Positions 8,245-16,768 of a stretch of 64,000 nucleotides of DNA are shown here, piece by piece. The position numbers were made by a program, and so were the translations under genes. The stretch is from RUG14130 sp045598325 (lineage in GTDB: Bacteria; Bacillota; Clostridia; Christensenellales; Aristaeellaceae). Where the stretch lies: contig JAZLLT010000019.1 of the NCBI GenBank assembly GCA_045598325.1, positions 20,046-84,045 of the forward strand. Reading direction: 5' to 3'. The notes under the pieces are model-generated. The model ran no database searches. It was not told the DNA's origin and worked only from the letters and a program-made list of their open reading frames with translations. How positions within the stretch are numbered: position 1 is the stretch's first letter; each line of letters opens with the position of its first letter.

Positions 8245-9952
8245 CGTCTTCACCTCCGATCTGGGAAGCATAGATTTCCTTGTAGGTGGGGCAGTTCTTC
8301 ATGAGTTCCTCGTGACTGCCCATGCCCATGAGGCGGCCGTTGTCCATGCAAAGGATGGTGTCGCAGCGCATGACGGTGGAGACGCGCTGGCTGATGAGGA
8401 GCACGGTAAGGTGATCATCGAGACCGCGGATGCCTTTGAGCACGGCGCTTTCGGTCTGGGCGTCGAGGGCGGAGGTGCAGTCGTCGAGGATGAGCACCTT
8501 CGGTTTCCTCACAAGGGCGCGGGCGAGGGACAGGCGCTGCTTCTGTCCGCCGGACAGGTTGACGCCGCCCTGACTGAGCAGGGAGTCGTAGCCCTTTTCC
8601 ATGCCGAGCACGAATTCCTCCGCGCAGGCAGTGCGGGCGGCCTCGCGGAGTTCCTCGTCCGAGGCGTCCTGCTTGCCCCAGCGGAGGTTGTCCGCGACGG
8701 TGCCCGTGAACAGCAGCGCCTTCTGCGGCACTACGGCGATGGCATCGCGCAGGGTGTGTTCATCGATTTCATTCACATCCACGCCGTCCATGAGCACGCG
8801 GCCTTTTGTGGCGTCATAGAGGCGCGGCACGAGGTTCACGAGGGTGGTCTTGCCGCTGCCCGTGGGGCCGATGATGCCCGCGGTGGTGCCGGCGGGGAGC
8901 CGGAAAGAGATGTCTGTCAGGCTCCCATTGCCCGCGCCTGCGTAGGTGAAGGACACCTTGTCGAAGGTGACTTCTCCGGTCAGGGCGGGAGTGAGCGGGT
9001 TTTCGCTCATCTTCTGGGCGGGTTTTTCGTCCAGCACTTCCTTGATGCGGCCCGCGGACGCCATGGCGCGCACGGCGTTGTTGATGGTGTTGGCGATCAT
9101 CGTGACCGCGAACAACACCTGCGTCATGTAGTTGACGGAGGCCATGAGGCGGCCGATCTCGCTGCTGGCCTGCTCCTGCGAGATCCACAAAAGCAGGACG
9201 ATGCCGAAGTTGATCGCGAGGTTGATCAGCGGCGTGAACACCGCCATGATGCGCAGGGCGGAGGTGTTGGCATGGGCGAGGTGCAGGGACGCGTCCGTGA
9301 ACTTTTCGCCCTCCTCGTCTTCGGCGCGGAAAGCCTTGACCACGCGCACGGAGGAAAGATACTCGCGGGTGACGCCGTTGAGTTTGTCGAGCATCCGCTG
9401 AACGAGCCCGAATCTCGGATAGCCCACGCGGATATTGCAGAAAATGAGGATGGCGGCGATGACCAGTATCACGCCCATCACGGGCGCCTGACGGGGCGTG
9501 TGGATGATGATGAGGGTGATGGCGCCGATGCAGGTGAGGGGCGCTTTGACCATCATGCGCATGATGGAGTTGACGAAATCCTGCACCTGTGTCACATCGT
9601 TGGTGACGCGGGTGATGATGGACGCGGGCTCGAGGCGGTCGATGTTCTGAAGGGACAGTTTCTCCACATTCTCATACATGTCGCCGCGCAGTTCGCGGCT
9701 GACCGCGGTGCTCGTGCGGGAGGCAAAGATGTTCCGCATGACCGCGCCCAGTGCGCCCGCAAGGGCGATGCCCAGCATGATGAGACCGTAGCGGAGGATG
9801 CGGGGCACATCCGCATTCGCGATGCCCTTGTCCACGATAAAGGACATGAAGGTGGGCTGCAGCAGGTCCGCCATGGCTTCCACCGTCAGAAAAAAGGTAG
9901 AAAGCAGGAAGATGCCGAGATGCTTGCGCAGGTAATGAATGACCAGTTTCAA
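8231..9952 (-). CDS. ABC exporter subunit (permease-ATPase fusion), degenerate ATPase site
   Basis: A 573-residue half-transporter with an N-terminal exporter membrane domain and a C-terminal ATPase. Walker A is GPTGSGKTT, the signature LSGGQKQRL, but Walker B reads VLILDDCTSALD: the catalytic Glu is Asp. One degenerate site is the hallmark of heterodimeric exporters, and the downstream partner keeps the Glu. Start set at TTG 9952 behind a GGGGGA; an in-frame ATG at 10024 adds 24 residues unlike the family and would sit over the likely promoter. First gene of a two-gene operon; it overlaps the next by 14 bases. Confidence 0.85.
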   Translation of the reverse strand: MKLVIHYLRKHLGIFLLSTFFLTVEAMADLLQPTFMSFIVDKGIANADVPRILRYGLIMLGIALAGALGAVMRNIFASRTSTAVSRELRGDMYENVEKLSLQNIDRLEPASIITRVTNDVTQVQDFVNSIMRMMVKAPLTCIGAITLIIIHTPRQAPVMGVILVIAAILIFCNIRVGYPRFGLVQRMLDKLNGVTREYLSSVRVVKAFRAEDEEGEKFTDASLHLAHANTSALRIMAVFTPLINLAINFGIVLLLWISQEQASSEIGRLMASVNYMTQVLFAVTMIANTINNAVRAMASAGRIKEVLDEKPAQKMSENPLTPALTGEVTFDKVSFTYAGAGNGSLTDISFRLPAGTTAGIIGPTGSGKTTLVNLVPRLYDATKGRVLMDGVDVNEIDEHTLRDAIAVVPQKALLFTGTVADNLRWGKQDASDEELREAARTACAEEFVLGMEKGYDSLLSQGGVNLSGGQKQRLSLARALVRKPKVLILDDCTSALDAQTESAVLKGIRGLDDHLTVLLISQRVSTVMRCDTILCMDNGRLMGMGSHEELMKNCPTYKEIYASQIGGEDDGRH

Positions 9953-10035
9953 GGGCTTTTCCCCCTTATTTACAGATGGGCTAATCTTATCACAAACAGA
10001 TGAAAAATCAAGACACGGCAGCAAATTTTAATGTC

Positions 10036-10064
10036 TTGTCATTTGCGGGCGGGGGTGGTATAAT
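10036..10064 (+). promoter_or_regulatory. Promoter of the ABC-F gene
   Basis: -35 TTGTCA (10036-10041), 17-base spacer, -10 TATAAT (10059-10064), 29 bases before the ATG. The leader is too short for an attenuator of the kind that controls antibiotic-resistance ABC-F genes. Confidence 0.7.
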
Positions 10065-10093
10065 CGGGGAAGAGAACACTTTTCGAGGGAATC

Positions 10094-11971
10094 ATGGCAG
10101 ACATCATTGTAACCAATCTATCGAAATCCTTTGAGCAGGACCGCAGGATCCTGGATGGCGTGTCCTTTGACATCCGGAGCGGCGAGCGCGTGGCGATTCT
10201 CGGCGACAACGGCGCGGGGAAGACCACACTTTTCCGCATCATCACGGGAGAACTGACGCCGGACAGCGGCTCCGTTTCCATCGCGGGCGGCAAGCGGGTG
10301 GGCTATGTGGCGCAGATGAACACTGCCGGCTACGACGAGACCGTGAAGGATGTGCTGAAGGGCGCTTTCGCCGATGTGATTGATGCGGGAAAAGAACTGG
10401 ACGCCATGCACGGGAACATGGATTCCGTGTCCGCGAGCCGCTACGACACCCTCCTGCGCACCTTTGAAGCCCGCGGCGGTTACTCGTGGGAGACGGAACT
10501 CATGCGCACGGCGAACGGTCTGGGCATCGACGCGGAGATGCGGAGCAAGCGCTTCAATTCCCTCTCGGGCGGAGAACAGACCAGAGTCTGTTTAGCGCGG
10601 ATGATCATGGAAAACACGGACATCCTGCTGCTGGACGAGCCCACGAACCATCTGGATGTGGCATCTCTCGAATGGCTGGAAGACTACCTCACGCACTTCA
10701 AGGGCACCGTGCTCACCATCAGTCACGACCGCTATTTTCTGGATGCCGTGGCGCAGCGGATCATCGAACTCAAGCGGGGCAAAGCCGAGTTTTACGGCGG
10801 CAACTACTCCTTCTATGTGGAGGAACGGCGCCTCCGCTATGAGCAGCAGCTCATGATGTACAACCGCGAGCAGGCGAAAGTCAAGCAGCTGGAGTTCCAG
10901 ATCGCGCGCCTGAAAGCGTGGGGGAGCGTTTACGATAACCCCGCCCTGCACAAGAAGGCGGCGGCGATGGAGAAGCGCATCGAGCGCGTGGAGCAAACCG
11001 AAAAGCCCAAAGAGGACAGCCGCCTCACCGCGGCGTTTTCCTCGGAAGCCTTCCGTGCGGACCGGGTGCTCGCCATGGAAAATATCACCAAACGCTTCGG
11101 GGACAGGACGCTTTTCAAGGGCGTGACCGCGGAGATCCGCGGAGGCGGCGAGAAGGTGGCGCTCCTCGGCGGCAACGGCGCGGGCAAAAGCACGCTCATC
11201 AAGATCCTTTTGGGCGAACTTGAACCCGACACGGGCAGAGTGGTCACGGGTCCCTCCGTGCGCACCGCCTACCTGCCACAGCAGGTGACCTTCGACCATC
11301 CCGAACGGACGCTGTACGATACGCTCCTGTATGAGACCTCCTGCACTCCGCAGGAAGCGCGGGACAGACTGGGTGCCTTCGGCTTTACGGGCGAAGACCA
11401 GTTCAAGCGAATCGACCAACTGTCGGGCGGCGAAAAGAGTCGGCTCAAACTCTGCATCATCATGATGAACCGGGCAAACCTCCTGATCCTCGACGAGCCC
11501 ACCAACCATCTGGATCTGTCCTCCCGCGAATGGATCGAGGAAGCGGTGAGCGGATTCAGCGGCACGCTCCTGTTCGTCTCCCACGACCGCTATTTCATCA
11601 AGCGTTTCGCGAAGCGTGTCTGGGAACTGGACGGCGGATTCAAGGATTACAACTACGATTACGAGGGCTATAAGCGGGTCAAAGCCCTGAACGCCATTTC
11701 CGCGAAGAAGGAAGAGCCCAAGCTCGAACCTGTCAAAAAAGAGACTCCTCCCGCCCAAAAGAGCGGCAGGAACCCGAAAACCGAGCGGAAAATGACGGTC
11801 ATCGAAAACGAGATTTCCCAAAAAGAAGAAGCCCTCGCCGCCTTCGATACCCGTATGGAACTGGTCAGCGGCGACTATGTGGAACTCATGAAACTGGAAA
11901 AAGAAAAAGCGGAACTGCAAAAAGAGATCGACGCGCTGTACGAGCAGTGGGACGAACTGGCGGACCGGTAA
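10094..11971 (+). CDS. ABC-F family ATPase (ribosome-associated)
   Basis: A 625-residue protein with two ABC domains in tandem and no membrane segments. First: Walker A GDNGAGKTT, signature LSGGEQTR, LLLDEPTNHLD. Second: GGNGAGKST, LSGGEKSR, LILDEPTNHLD. The DEPTNHLD box in both domains is diagnostic for ABC-F. A linker helix region follows the first domain (about 240-320), and a charged coiled coil closes the protein (about 560-625), as in the Uup/YdiF branch. Expected role: binding the ribosomal E site to relieve stalls. Nothing points to an antibiotic-resistance type. Confidence 0.88.
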   Translation: MADIIVTNLSKSFEQDRRILDGVSFDIRSGERVAILGDNGAGKTTLFRIITGELTPDSGSVSIAGGKRVGYVAQMNTAGYDETVKDVLKGAFADVIDAGKELDAMHGNMDSVSASRYDTLLRTFEARGGYSWETELMRTANGLGIDAEMRSKRFNSLSGGEQTRVCLARMIMENTDILLLDEPTNHLDVASLEWLEDYLTHFKGTVLTISHDRYFLDAVAQRIIELKRGKAEFYGGNYSFYVEERRLRYEQQLMMYNREQAKVKQLEFQIARLKAWGSVYDNPALHKKAAAMEKRIERVEQTEKPKEDSRLTAAFSSEAFRADRVLAMENITKRFGDRTLFKGVTAEIRGGGEKVALLGGNGAGKSTLIKILLGELEPDTGRVVTGPSVRTAYLPQQVTFDHPERTLYDTLLYETSCTPQEARDRLGAFGFTGEDQFKRIDQLSGGEKSRLKLCIIMMNRANLLILDEPTNHLDLSSREWIEEAVSGFSGTLLFVSHDRYFIKRFAKRVWELDGGFKDYNYDYEGYKRVKALNAISAKKEEPKLEPVKKETPPAQKSGRNPKTERKMTVIENEISQKEEALAAFDTRMELVSGDYVELMKLEKEKAELQKEIDALYEQWDELADR

Positions 11972-11999
11972 ACCGCGGTTTTCCGCGGAACACAAAACT

Positions 12000-12023
12000 A
12001 CCGGCGGAGTTACCTCCGCCGGT
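12000..12023. terminator. Convergent rho-independent terminator
   Basis: Perfect 10-bp stem ACCGGCGGAG / CTCCGCCGGT around TTAC, between the ABC-F gene and the convergent CARF-nuclease gene. Confidence 0.8.
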
Positions 12024-12027
12024 TTCC

Positions 12028-13191
12028 TTATTTCATGAGACTTTTCAGCCTGTCGTCCAACCTGTTTTTCTTAAGGTCGTCCAGGTCAATGACCATGATG
12101 TCCAGTTCTTCCGCGCGGTGGCGGGTGATGGACTGGCACTTGCTGGAACTGACGATGGCGGCGCGGGCGCCTTTGCCGCCGAAGCGGTCCCGCAGAACGG
12201 ACAGTTCATTGAGCGCTTCGGTCTTGATCTCGCAGGTCTTGCAGCTGATGAAGACCGGCGTGACGCCTTTGCTGCACATGACATCCAGTTCGTTGGTCAC
12301 ATTGCCCTGCTTGCCGTCGCCTTCCCAGTCGACCACCACGGAGGTGCAGACATCATCGAAGATGCCCATGTCGCTGCAGACCTTGAACACATAGGTCTCG
12401 AGCACCGAGCCGATGTCCCGGAGCCATGTGCGGACCTGACTGTCGCGGAAGGTGTAGGTGACCTTCTCCTTAGTGACACGGACATTTTTAAGAAAGCCCA
12501 TCTTCTGCAGGGCATCCATCGCGGAAGCGTTCGCGCTGATGTAGCCGCGGTCCGCCTTCACGGAATAGGGCGCCTCGATGTCCATGGAAATGACGCCGTC
12601 TTTGGGCGCGGAGGTAGACTGGAAATAGCGCACGATATTGGTCCAGTCCGTGCGGTATTTGAGGTAGACATCGAAAAACGGCTTGAAAAAGCCCATGTAT
12701 TTACCGAGGATGTTGTTGTCCACGCGGCCTTTGCGCACGCTGCCGCCCGCCATCAGGAAGCAGTCTTCCACGGTGAGGGTGAGGTCGCAGGGCACGCGGT
12801 CTCCGAAAGGCGCGTCTTTGATGGAGAAGAAGGTGTTCTTTTTGTTGGAGTAGGTGAAGGAGGGGATGCCCTTCTTTCCGCAGACCAGACCCGCGGCGAA
12901 GAGCGCCTGATCGGTGCCGCCGGTGATGTCCATTACGCAGTCCTCATATTCGCCCGTCAATGTGTTCAGGGTTTCGATGATCTTGCGGGTGTCGTACAGG
13001 TCCGTTCCGTAAAAGCGGATATCGCCCGTGTGTCCCTTCGCGCGCAGGTAGGAAACGATGCTGCCTGTGGCGCGGGAATCGTTTTTCACGCTCTGCGGGC
13101 ACAGAAACACCGTGCGTTCCGGGGCAAATACCTGACTGGCCAGTATGTTTTCGATGGGGCGCTCGTCATACAATTCGATCAGTGTCTTCAT
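12028..13191 (-). CDS. Card1/Can2-like CARF-nuclease (DUF1887 family)
   Basis: A 387-residue protein. Residues 1-145 fit a CARF-type Rossmann sensor: TVFLCPQSVKNDSR, then DITGGTDQALFAAG (88-101) at the ligand-binding motif. A winged-helix-like linker follows (about 205-255). The end is a PD-(D/E)XK nuclease: Glu265 in GSVLETYVF, Glu301 and Asp303 in NELDVM, and Lys318 in VFISCKT. In the known family (Card1, Can2) cyclic tetra-adenylate from a type III CRISPR complex activates DNA and RNA cleavage. No cas gene is seen here; the start overlaps the AI-2E transporter stop by 4 bases (ATGA). The nuclease architecture is confident; the activator is unknown. Confidence 0.85.
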   Translation of the reverse strand: MKTLIELYDERPIENILASQVFAPERTVFLCPQSVKNDSRATGSIVSYLRAKGHTGDIRFYGTDLYDTRKIIETLNTLTGEYEDCVMDITGGTDQALFAAGLVCGKKGIPSFTYSNKKNTFFSIKDAPFGDRVPCDLTLTVEDCFLMAGGSVRKGRVDNNILGKYMGFFKPFFDVYLKYRTDWTNIVRYFQSTSAPKDGVISMDIEAPYSVKADRGYISANASAMDALQKMGFLKNVRVTKEKVTYTFRDSQVRTWLRDIGSVLETYVFKVCSDMGIFDDVCTSVVVDWEGDGKQGNVTNELDVMCSKGVTPVFISCKTCEIKTEALNELSVLRDRFGGKGARAAIVSSSKCQSITRHRAEELDIMVIDLDDLKKNRLDDRLKSLMK

Positions 13192-14345
13192 TTTTCCGCC
13201 TCTGCCCTGTGCGCTTCGATGCGCAGAGCGCTTTGTTTTTTGATGATTTCATACAGTACCGCGGCGATGGGTACGGCGAGGATGATGCCGATCATGCCGT
13301 AGATCTCCATGCCGACGATGACCGCGCAGAGCACCAGCAGCCCGGGGATGCCCAGAGACCTGCCGACCACGCGGGGATAGATGAGGTTGTCTTCGATCTG
13401 CTGCAGCACCAGGATGTAGATGGTGAACCACAGTGCCTTCACGGGACTGGCGATGAGCGTGAGCAGGATGCCCGCGATGGAGCCGACCCAGGGACCGATG
13501 ACGGGAACGATGGCGCAAATGCCGACTACCACGGAAACCGTGCCCGCGGAGGGGAAACGGAAGATGAGCATGCCGATATAGCACAGCACGCCCAGAATGA
13601 GGGCTTCGATGATCTGCCCGCGGAAGAACTCGCTGAACTTCTCGTACATCAGTTCGCTCACATCGTAGACGATGCCGCGCTTCTTTTCATTGAGATATGC
13701 CTGCGCGAGATTGTGCGCGGCGCGGCCGATGTCCTCCTTCGTGGCGAGGGCGTAGACGGAAACGGCGATGACGAGGATCACATCCACGATGCCGGACAGC
13801 ACGCCCGTAGTCACGGTGAAGGCGAAGCCCGCGATGTCCGCGAAGGAATCGCTGATATAGGCGGTGATCTCGCCGACGATGTTCAGCGCCGTATCGCGGA
13901 TGCCGGTGAACCACTCGCTGCTGACGCCCCAGCCCGTCACGGTCTCCTCGATGTGGCCGGGCATACTTTCGATGGCGCCGGGGAGTTTCGTGTACACGGT
14001 GTCCGCCACATCGCGCAGGGCGGGGAAGACGCCGGCGACCAGCAGGGTCAGCACCGCGAGACTCACGATGAAGGTGAGCACGATGGAGACCGCGCGCAGC
14101 CACCCGACGCGCCCGGATTTTCTGATGACTTTCCGGAAGATGCGGCGGAAGAACGCCTCGATGGGGTTCATGATGAGGTTCAGGATGAACGCAAGGCAGA
14201 AGCCACCGATCACGCAGCTGAGGACACTGTTCAGGTAGCGGAAGATGTCCGAAAGCATTTTGGGCTTGACGAACACCGCCACCACGAAGGCGGCGAACAC
14301 GGTCAGCCACATGACGATGCGGACACGGGATTTGTTTTTGAACAT
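13188..14345 (-). CDS. AI-2E family transporter (PerM/YdiK type membrane protein)
   Basis: A 385-residue integral membrane protein with about eight hydrophobic segments. The first two lie near the start (VMWLTVFAAFVVAVFV and YLNSVLSCVIGGFCLAFIL). The conserved family region FPSAGTVSVVVGICAIVPVIG and a long glycine-rich C-terminal hydrophobic run are present. Known members have been linked to autoinducer-2 export or Na+/H+ antiport. An AGGAG lies 4 bases before the ATG. The gene is the first of a two-gene operon with the CARF-nuclease, overlapping it by 4 bases, so the two are translated together. Confidence 0.8.
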   Translation of the reverse strand: MFKNKSRVRIVMWLTVFAAFVVAVFVKPKMLSDIFRYLNSVLSCVIGGFCLAFILNLIMNPIEAFFRRIFRKVIRKSGRVGWLRAVSIVLTFIVSLAVLTLLVAGVFPALRDVADTVYTKLPGAIESMPGHIEETVTGWGVSSEWFTGIRDTALNIVGEITAYISDSFADIAGFAFTVTTGVLSGIVDVILVIAVSVYALATKEDIGRAAHNLAQAYLNEKKRGIVYDVSELMYEKFSEFFRGQIIEALILGVLCYIGMLIFRFPSAGTVSVVVGICAIVPVIGPWVGSIAGILLTLIASPVKALWFTIYILVLQQIEDNLIYPRVVGRSLGIPGLLVLCAVIVGMEIYGMIGIILAVPIAAVLYEIIKKQSALRIEAHRAEAEK

Positions 14346-14361
14346 AACGCTCCTATGAAAA

Positions 14362-14396
14362 GCGGCATACCCGATTATGCCGGGTATGCCGCTTTT
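14362..14396 (-). terminator. Terminator after ispH-rpsA
   Basis: Perfect 11-bp stem GCGGCATACCC / GGGTATGCCGC with a 9-base loop; T-tracts follow on both strands. It lies between ispH-rpsA and the transporter gene and should stop read-through from ispH-rpsA. Confidence 0.8.
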
Positions 14397-14405
14397 GTTT
14401 CCTGA

Positions 14406-16370
14406 TTAGTTCTCCTCGACGGGTGCTTCCTCAGCGGGAGCGTCCTCGATGGCGTACTCATCGGCGATGTCGGAATCGGCGGCAGCCATGGCCTCGTCTT
14501 CCAGAACCGCGCGGACGGACAGGGAGATGCGCTTCTTTTCGGTGTCAACATCCAGCACCTTGACGCGGACGATGTCGCCGACCTTCAGAGCGTCTTCCAC
14601 CTTCTCGATGCGGGTGAGTGCGCACTGGGAAATATGTACCAGACCGTCCAGACCGCTCTCCAGTTCCACGAAGGCGCCGAAGGTGGTGATGCGGACGACC
14701 TTGCCCTCTACGATGGAACCGACTGCGTACTTCTCTTCGGCAACGGCCCAGGGACGGGGCATGGTGGCTTTACGGGACAGGGAGATGCGCTCCTTCTCGG
14801 GATCGAGGTCCAAGATCTTGACTTCGATTTCGTCGCCGACCTTGACGACCTCGGAGGGATGGGCAACGCGGCCCCAGGACAGGTTGGTCACATGGACCAG
14901 ACCGTCGACACCGCCGACATCGACGAACGCGCCGAAATCGGTGAGACGGCGGACGATACCGGTGACGATGGCGTCCTTCTCAAGCTTCGCCCAGACTTCT
15001 GCCTTCTTGGCAGCGGCCTCGGCCTCGATGACGGCTTTGCGGGAAGCAACGATGCGCTTCTTGGCAGAGTCGAGCTCGATGATCTTGAGTTTCATTTCCT
15101 GACCGACGAACTGGTCGATCTTATCAACATAGCGGGAAGAAAGCTGGGAAGCGGGAACGAAGGTGCGGATGCCTTCCACTTCGCACAGCAGGCCGCCCTT
15201 GACGGCTTCCTTGGCGATGGCGTCCACATATTCGCCGGCTTCGCTCTTGGCCTGGATCTCTGCCCAGACCTTGCGGTTTACGATGTTCTTCTGGCTGAGA
15301 AGGACATTGCCTTCGCCGTCGTTTACCTTGACGACTTCGACTTCGATCTCATCGCCAACCTTGACATCGGTGTCACAAAGGTCAGACTTCTTGATCAGTC
15401 CGTCAGACTTGTATCCGATGTTTACGGAAACTTCCTCCTCAGTAATCAGCAGTACCGTGCCGGTAATGCTCTGACCGGGGCGAATCTGTACCATAGTTTT
15501 TTCAAACTCGGATGCGAAGTCCTCACCGGTGATGGTCTCCATGACCTTGTTTTCGATGTCGTTCATGTGTGCTACAACCTCCTCATATTTACGGCAGGGC
15601 GTGGAAGCGCCTGCAGTAATACCGATAATATCATAGAGCGCGAATGGGATTTGATCAAGTTCCTCCGCGCGTTCTATCAGATAAGTGCGCTTGCAAAGGG
15701 TGGACGCGATCTCATATAGGCGCTTGGTGTTGGCGCTCATTTTGTCGCCGACCACCAGCATGACCGTGCTTTCCTTTGCCAGCTTCTCCGCTTCCGCCTG
15801 CCGCTTACGCGTGGCGTCGCAGACCGTATTGCGTATATCCGGACGGGTGATCTTCGTTTTCAATGCCCGGCAGATACTTTCGAATTTCTCCGTACCCATG
15901 GTGGTCTGGCTGACCACGAGGGCTTCCTCCATGGGGGGAAGGGCTTCGGCTTCGGCTTCATCGCCGACCACGGTGGCACTTCCCATCGCCCAGCCCACGA
16001 TGCCGATGACTTCGGGATGCTCCCTCTGCCCGGCGACGATGACGGGGATGCCGCTCTCTTGCGCTTTGTGCACCATGTTGTGGATGGCTTTCACGAAGGG
16101 GCAGGTGGCGTCCACCACCTTGCAGGTTTCGGATAGGGAATCGAACAGTTCCTTTGAAACGCCGTGTGAGCGGATGACCACGCGGCTTCCTGCCGGCAGG
16201 GCACTGTCCTCCCGCGCGGGAATGACGCCCAGGGCATTGAGTTCCTCTACCGCGCCGCGGTTGTGGATGAGCGGTCCCAAAGTGAAGGCGGGCACGCTCT
16301 TACGGGCAAGATCCATCGCCCTTCGAACACCGAAGCAAAATCCCGCGGATTCTGCCACCCGTATCTTCAT
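14406..16370 (-). CDS. ispH-rpsA: 4-hydroxy-3-methylbut-2-enyl diphosphate reductase fused to ribosomal protein S1
   Basis: A 654-residue two-part protein. Residues 1 to about 285 are IspH, the last enzyme of the MEP isoprenoid pathway, with the three [4Fe-4S] cysteines in AGFCFGV (Cys12), DATCPF and NTVCDAT. Residues about 295-625 hold four S1 RNA-binding repeats; the third and fourth are the best preserved (LTDFGAFVDVGGVDGLVHV and ITTFGAFVELESGLDGLVHI). The acidic Glu/Ala-rich tail has no domain. Start set at ATG 16370, since MKIRVAESAGFCFGV is the family N-terminus; an upstream TTG at 16394 is less likely. This fusion is known in Clostridia and probably supplies their S1 protein. Confidence 0.92.
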   Translation of the reverse strand: MKIRVAESAGFCFGVRRAMDLARKSVPAFTLGPLIHNRGAVEELNALGVIPAREDSALPAGSRVVIRSHGVSKELFDSLSETCKVVDATCPFVKAIHNMVHKAQESGIPVIVAGQREHPEVIGIVGWAMGSATVVGDEAEAEALPPMEEALVVSQTTMGTEKFESICRALKTKITRPDIRNTVCDATRKRQAEAEKLAKESTVMLVVGDKMSANTKRLYEIASTLCKRTYLIERAEELDQIPFALYDIIGITAGASTPCRKYEEVVAHMNDIENKVMETITGEDFASEFEKTMVQIRPGQSITGTVLLITEEEVSVNIGYKSDGLIKKSDLCDTDVKVGDEIEVEVVKVNDGEGNVLLSQKNIVNRKVWAEIQAKSEAGEYVDAIAKEAVKGGLLCEVEGIRTFVPASQLSSRYVDKIDQFVGQEMKLKIIELDSAKKRIVASRKAVIEAEAAAKKAEVWAKLEKDAIVTGIVRRLTDFGAFVDVGGVDGLVHVTNLSWGRVAHPSEVVKVGDEIEVKILDLDPEKERISLSRKATMPRPWAVAEEKYAVGSIVEGKVVRITTFGAFVELESGLDGLVHISQCALTRIEKVEDALKVGDIVRVKVLDVDTEKKRISLSVRAVLEDEAMAAADSDIADEYAIEDAPAEEAPVEEN

Positions 16371-16494
16371 CCCACTACTGCCTTTCAATAGCAATACTTC
16401 AACAAGCCTTAATTCGACGGGATAGGGAAAATTCCTGCATGGAGAAATTTAATTAACAGAGAAGTAACAAAGAAAATTTGCGCAGCAGGTCCGC

Positions 16495-16520
16495 CACTTA
16501 TCGTCTATAGACTCAAAGTG
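16495..16520 (+). promoter_or_regulatory. C-box: palindromic operator of the restriction controller protein
   Basis: A 26-base interrupted palindrome: CACTT, 3 bases, GTCTATAGAC, 3 bases, AAGTG. The 10-base core is perfect and both outer arms match. It overlaps the -35 region of the C-protein promoter, as expected for C-protein operators that switch between activation and repression. Confidence 0.7.
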
Positions 16521-16536
16521 TGCATACTAATATAAT
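16508..16536 (+). promoter_or_regulatory. Promoter of the C-protein/endonuclease operon
   Basis: -10 TATAAT at 16531-16536 is perfect; the -35, TAGACT at 16508-16513, is poor and buried in the C-box, with a 17-base spacer. A weak -35 that depends on a bound activator fits C-protein control. Confidence 0.65.
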
Positions 16537-16550
16537 GAAACAGGAGAGTG

Positions 16551-16766
16551 ATGAAAATGCGTATTATTGAAACATTCGGAAAAAATGTCCGCAGATACAG
16601 GAAGCAGATGGGCATTTCGCAGGAAAAGTTCGCGGAATTATGCGGACTCCATAGGACATACATCAGCGATATCGAGTGCTGTCAGAGAAATGTATCGCTG
16701 GAAAATGTTCAAAGGATAGCGGAAGCATTGGGAATCGAAACATATGAACTGTTAAAAGAGGAATAA
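16551..16766 (+). CDS. Restriction-modification controller (C) protein, XRE-type HTH
   Basis: About 71 residues, almost all a Cro/C1-type helix-turn-helix: FGKNVRRYRKQMGISQEKFAELCGLHRTYISDIE, then NVSLENVQRIAEALGI. Size, fold and position directly before an endonuclease match C proteins of type II restriction-modification systems, which bind as dimers to a C-box and time the onset of endonuclease expression. Start is uncertain among GTG 16548, ATG 16551 and ATG 16557; an AGGAG at 16542-16546 serves the last two. It ends two bases before the endonuclease start. Base composition is much richer in A/T than the flanks, a sign of transfer. Confidence 0.82.
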   Translation: MKMRIIETFGKNVRRYRKQMGISQEKFAELCGLHRTYISDIECCQRNVSLENVQRIAEALGIETYELLKEE

Positions 16767-16768
16767 GT

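Noticed and set aside
6409..10003. Long plus-strand open frames of about 630 codons opposite the ABC exporter genes
   Set aside because: They are rich in His, Gly, Val and Asp with no domain, lie exactly antisense to clear ABC transporter genes and lack ribosome-binding sites; they reflect high G+C codon bias.
13182..14405. 407-codon plus-strand frame opposite the AI-2E gene, His/Asp/Gly-rich
   Set aside because: Antisense shadow; no ribosome-binding site and no family likeness.
16371..16494. Insertion target duplication flanking the restriction island
   Set aside because: No convincing direct repeat could be matched by eye between this gap and 19475-19530.
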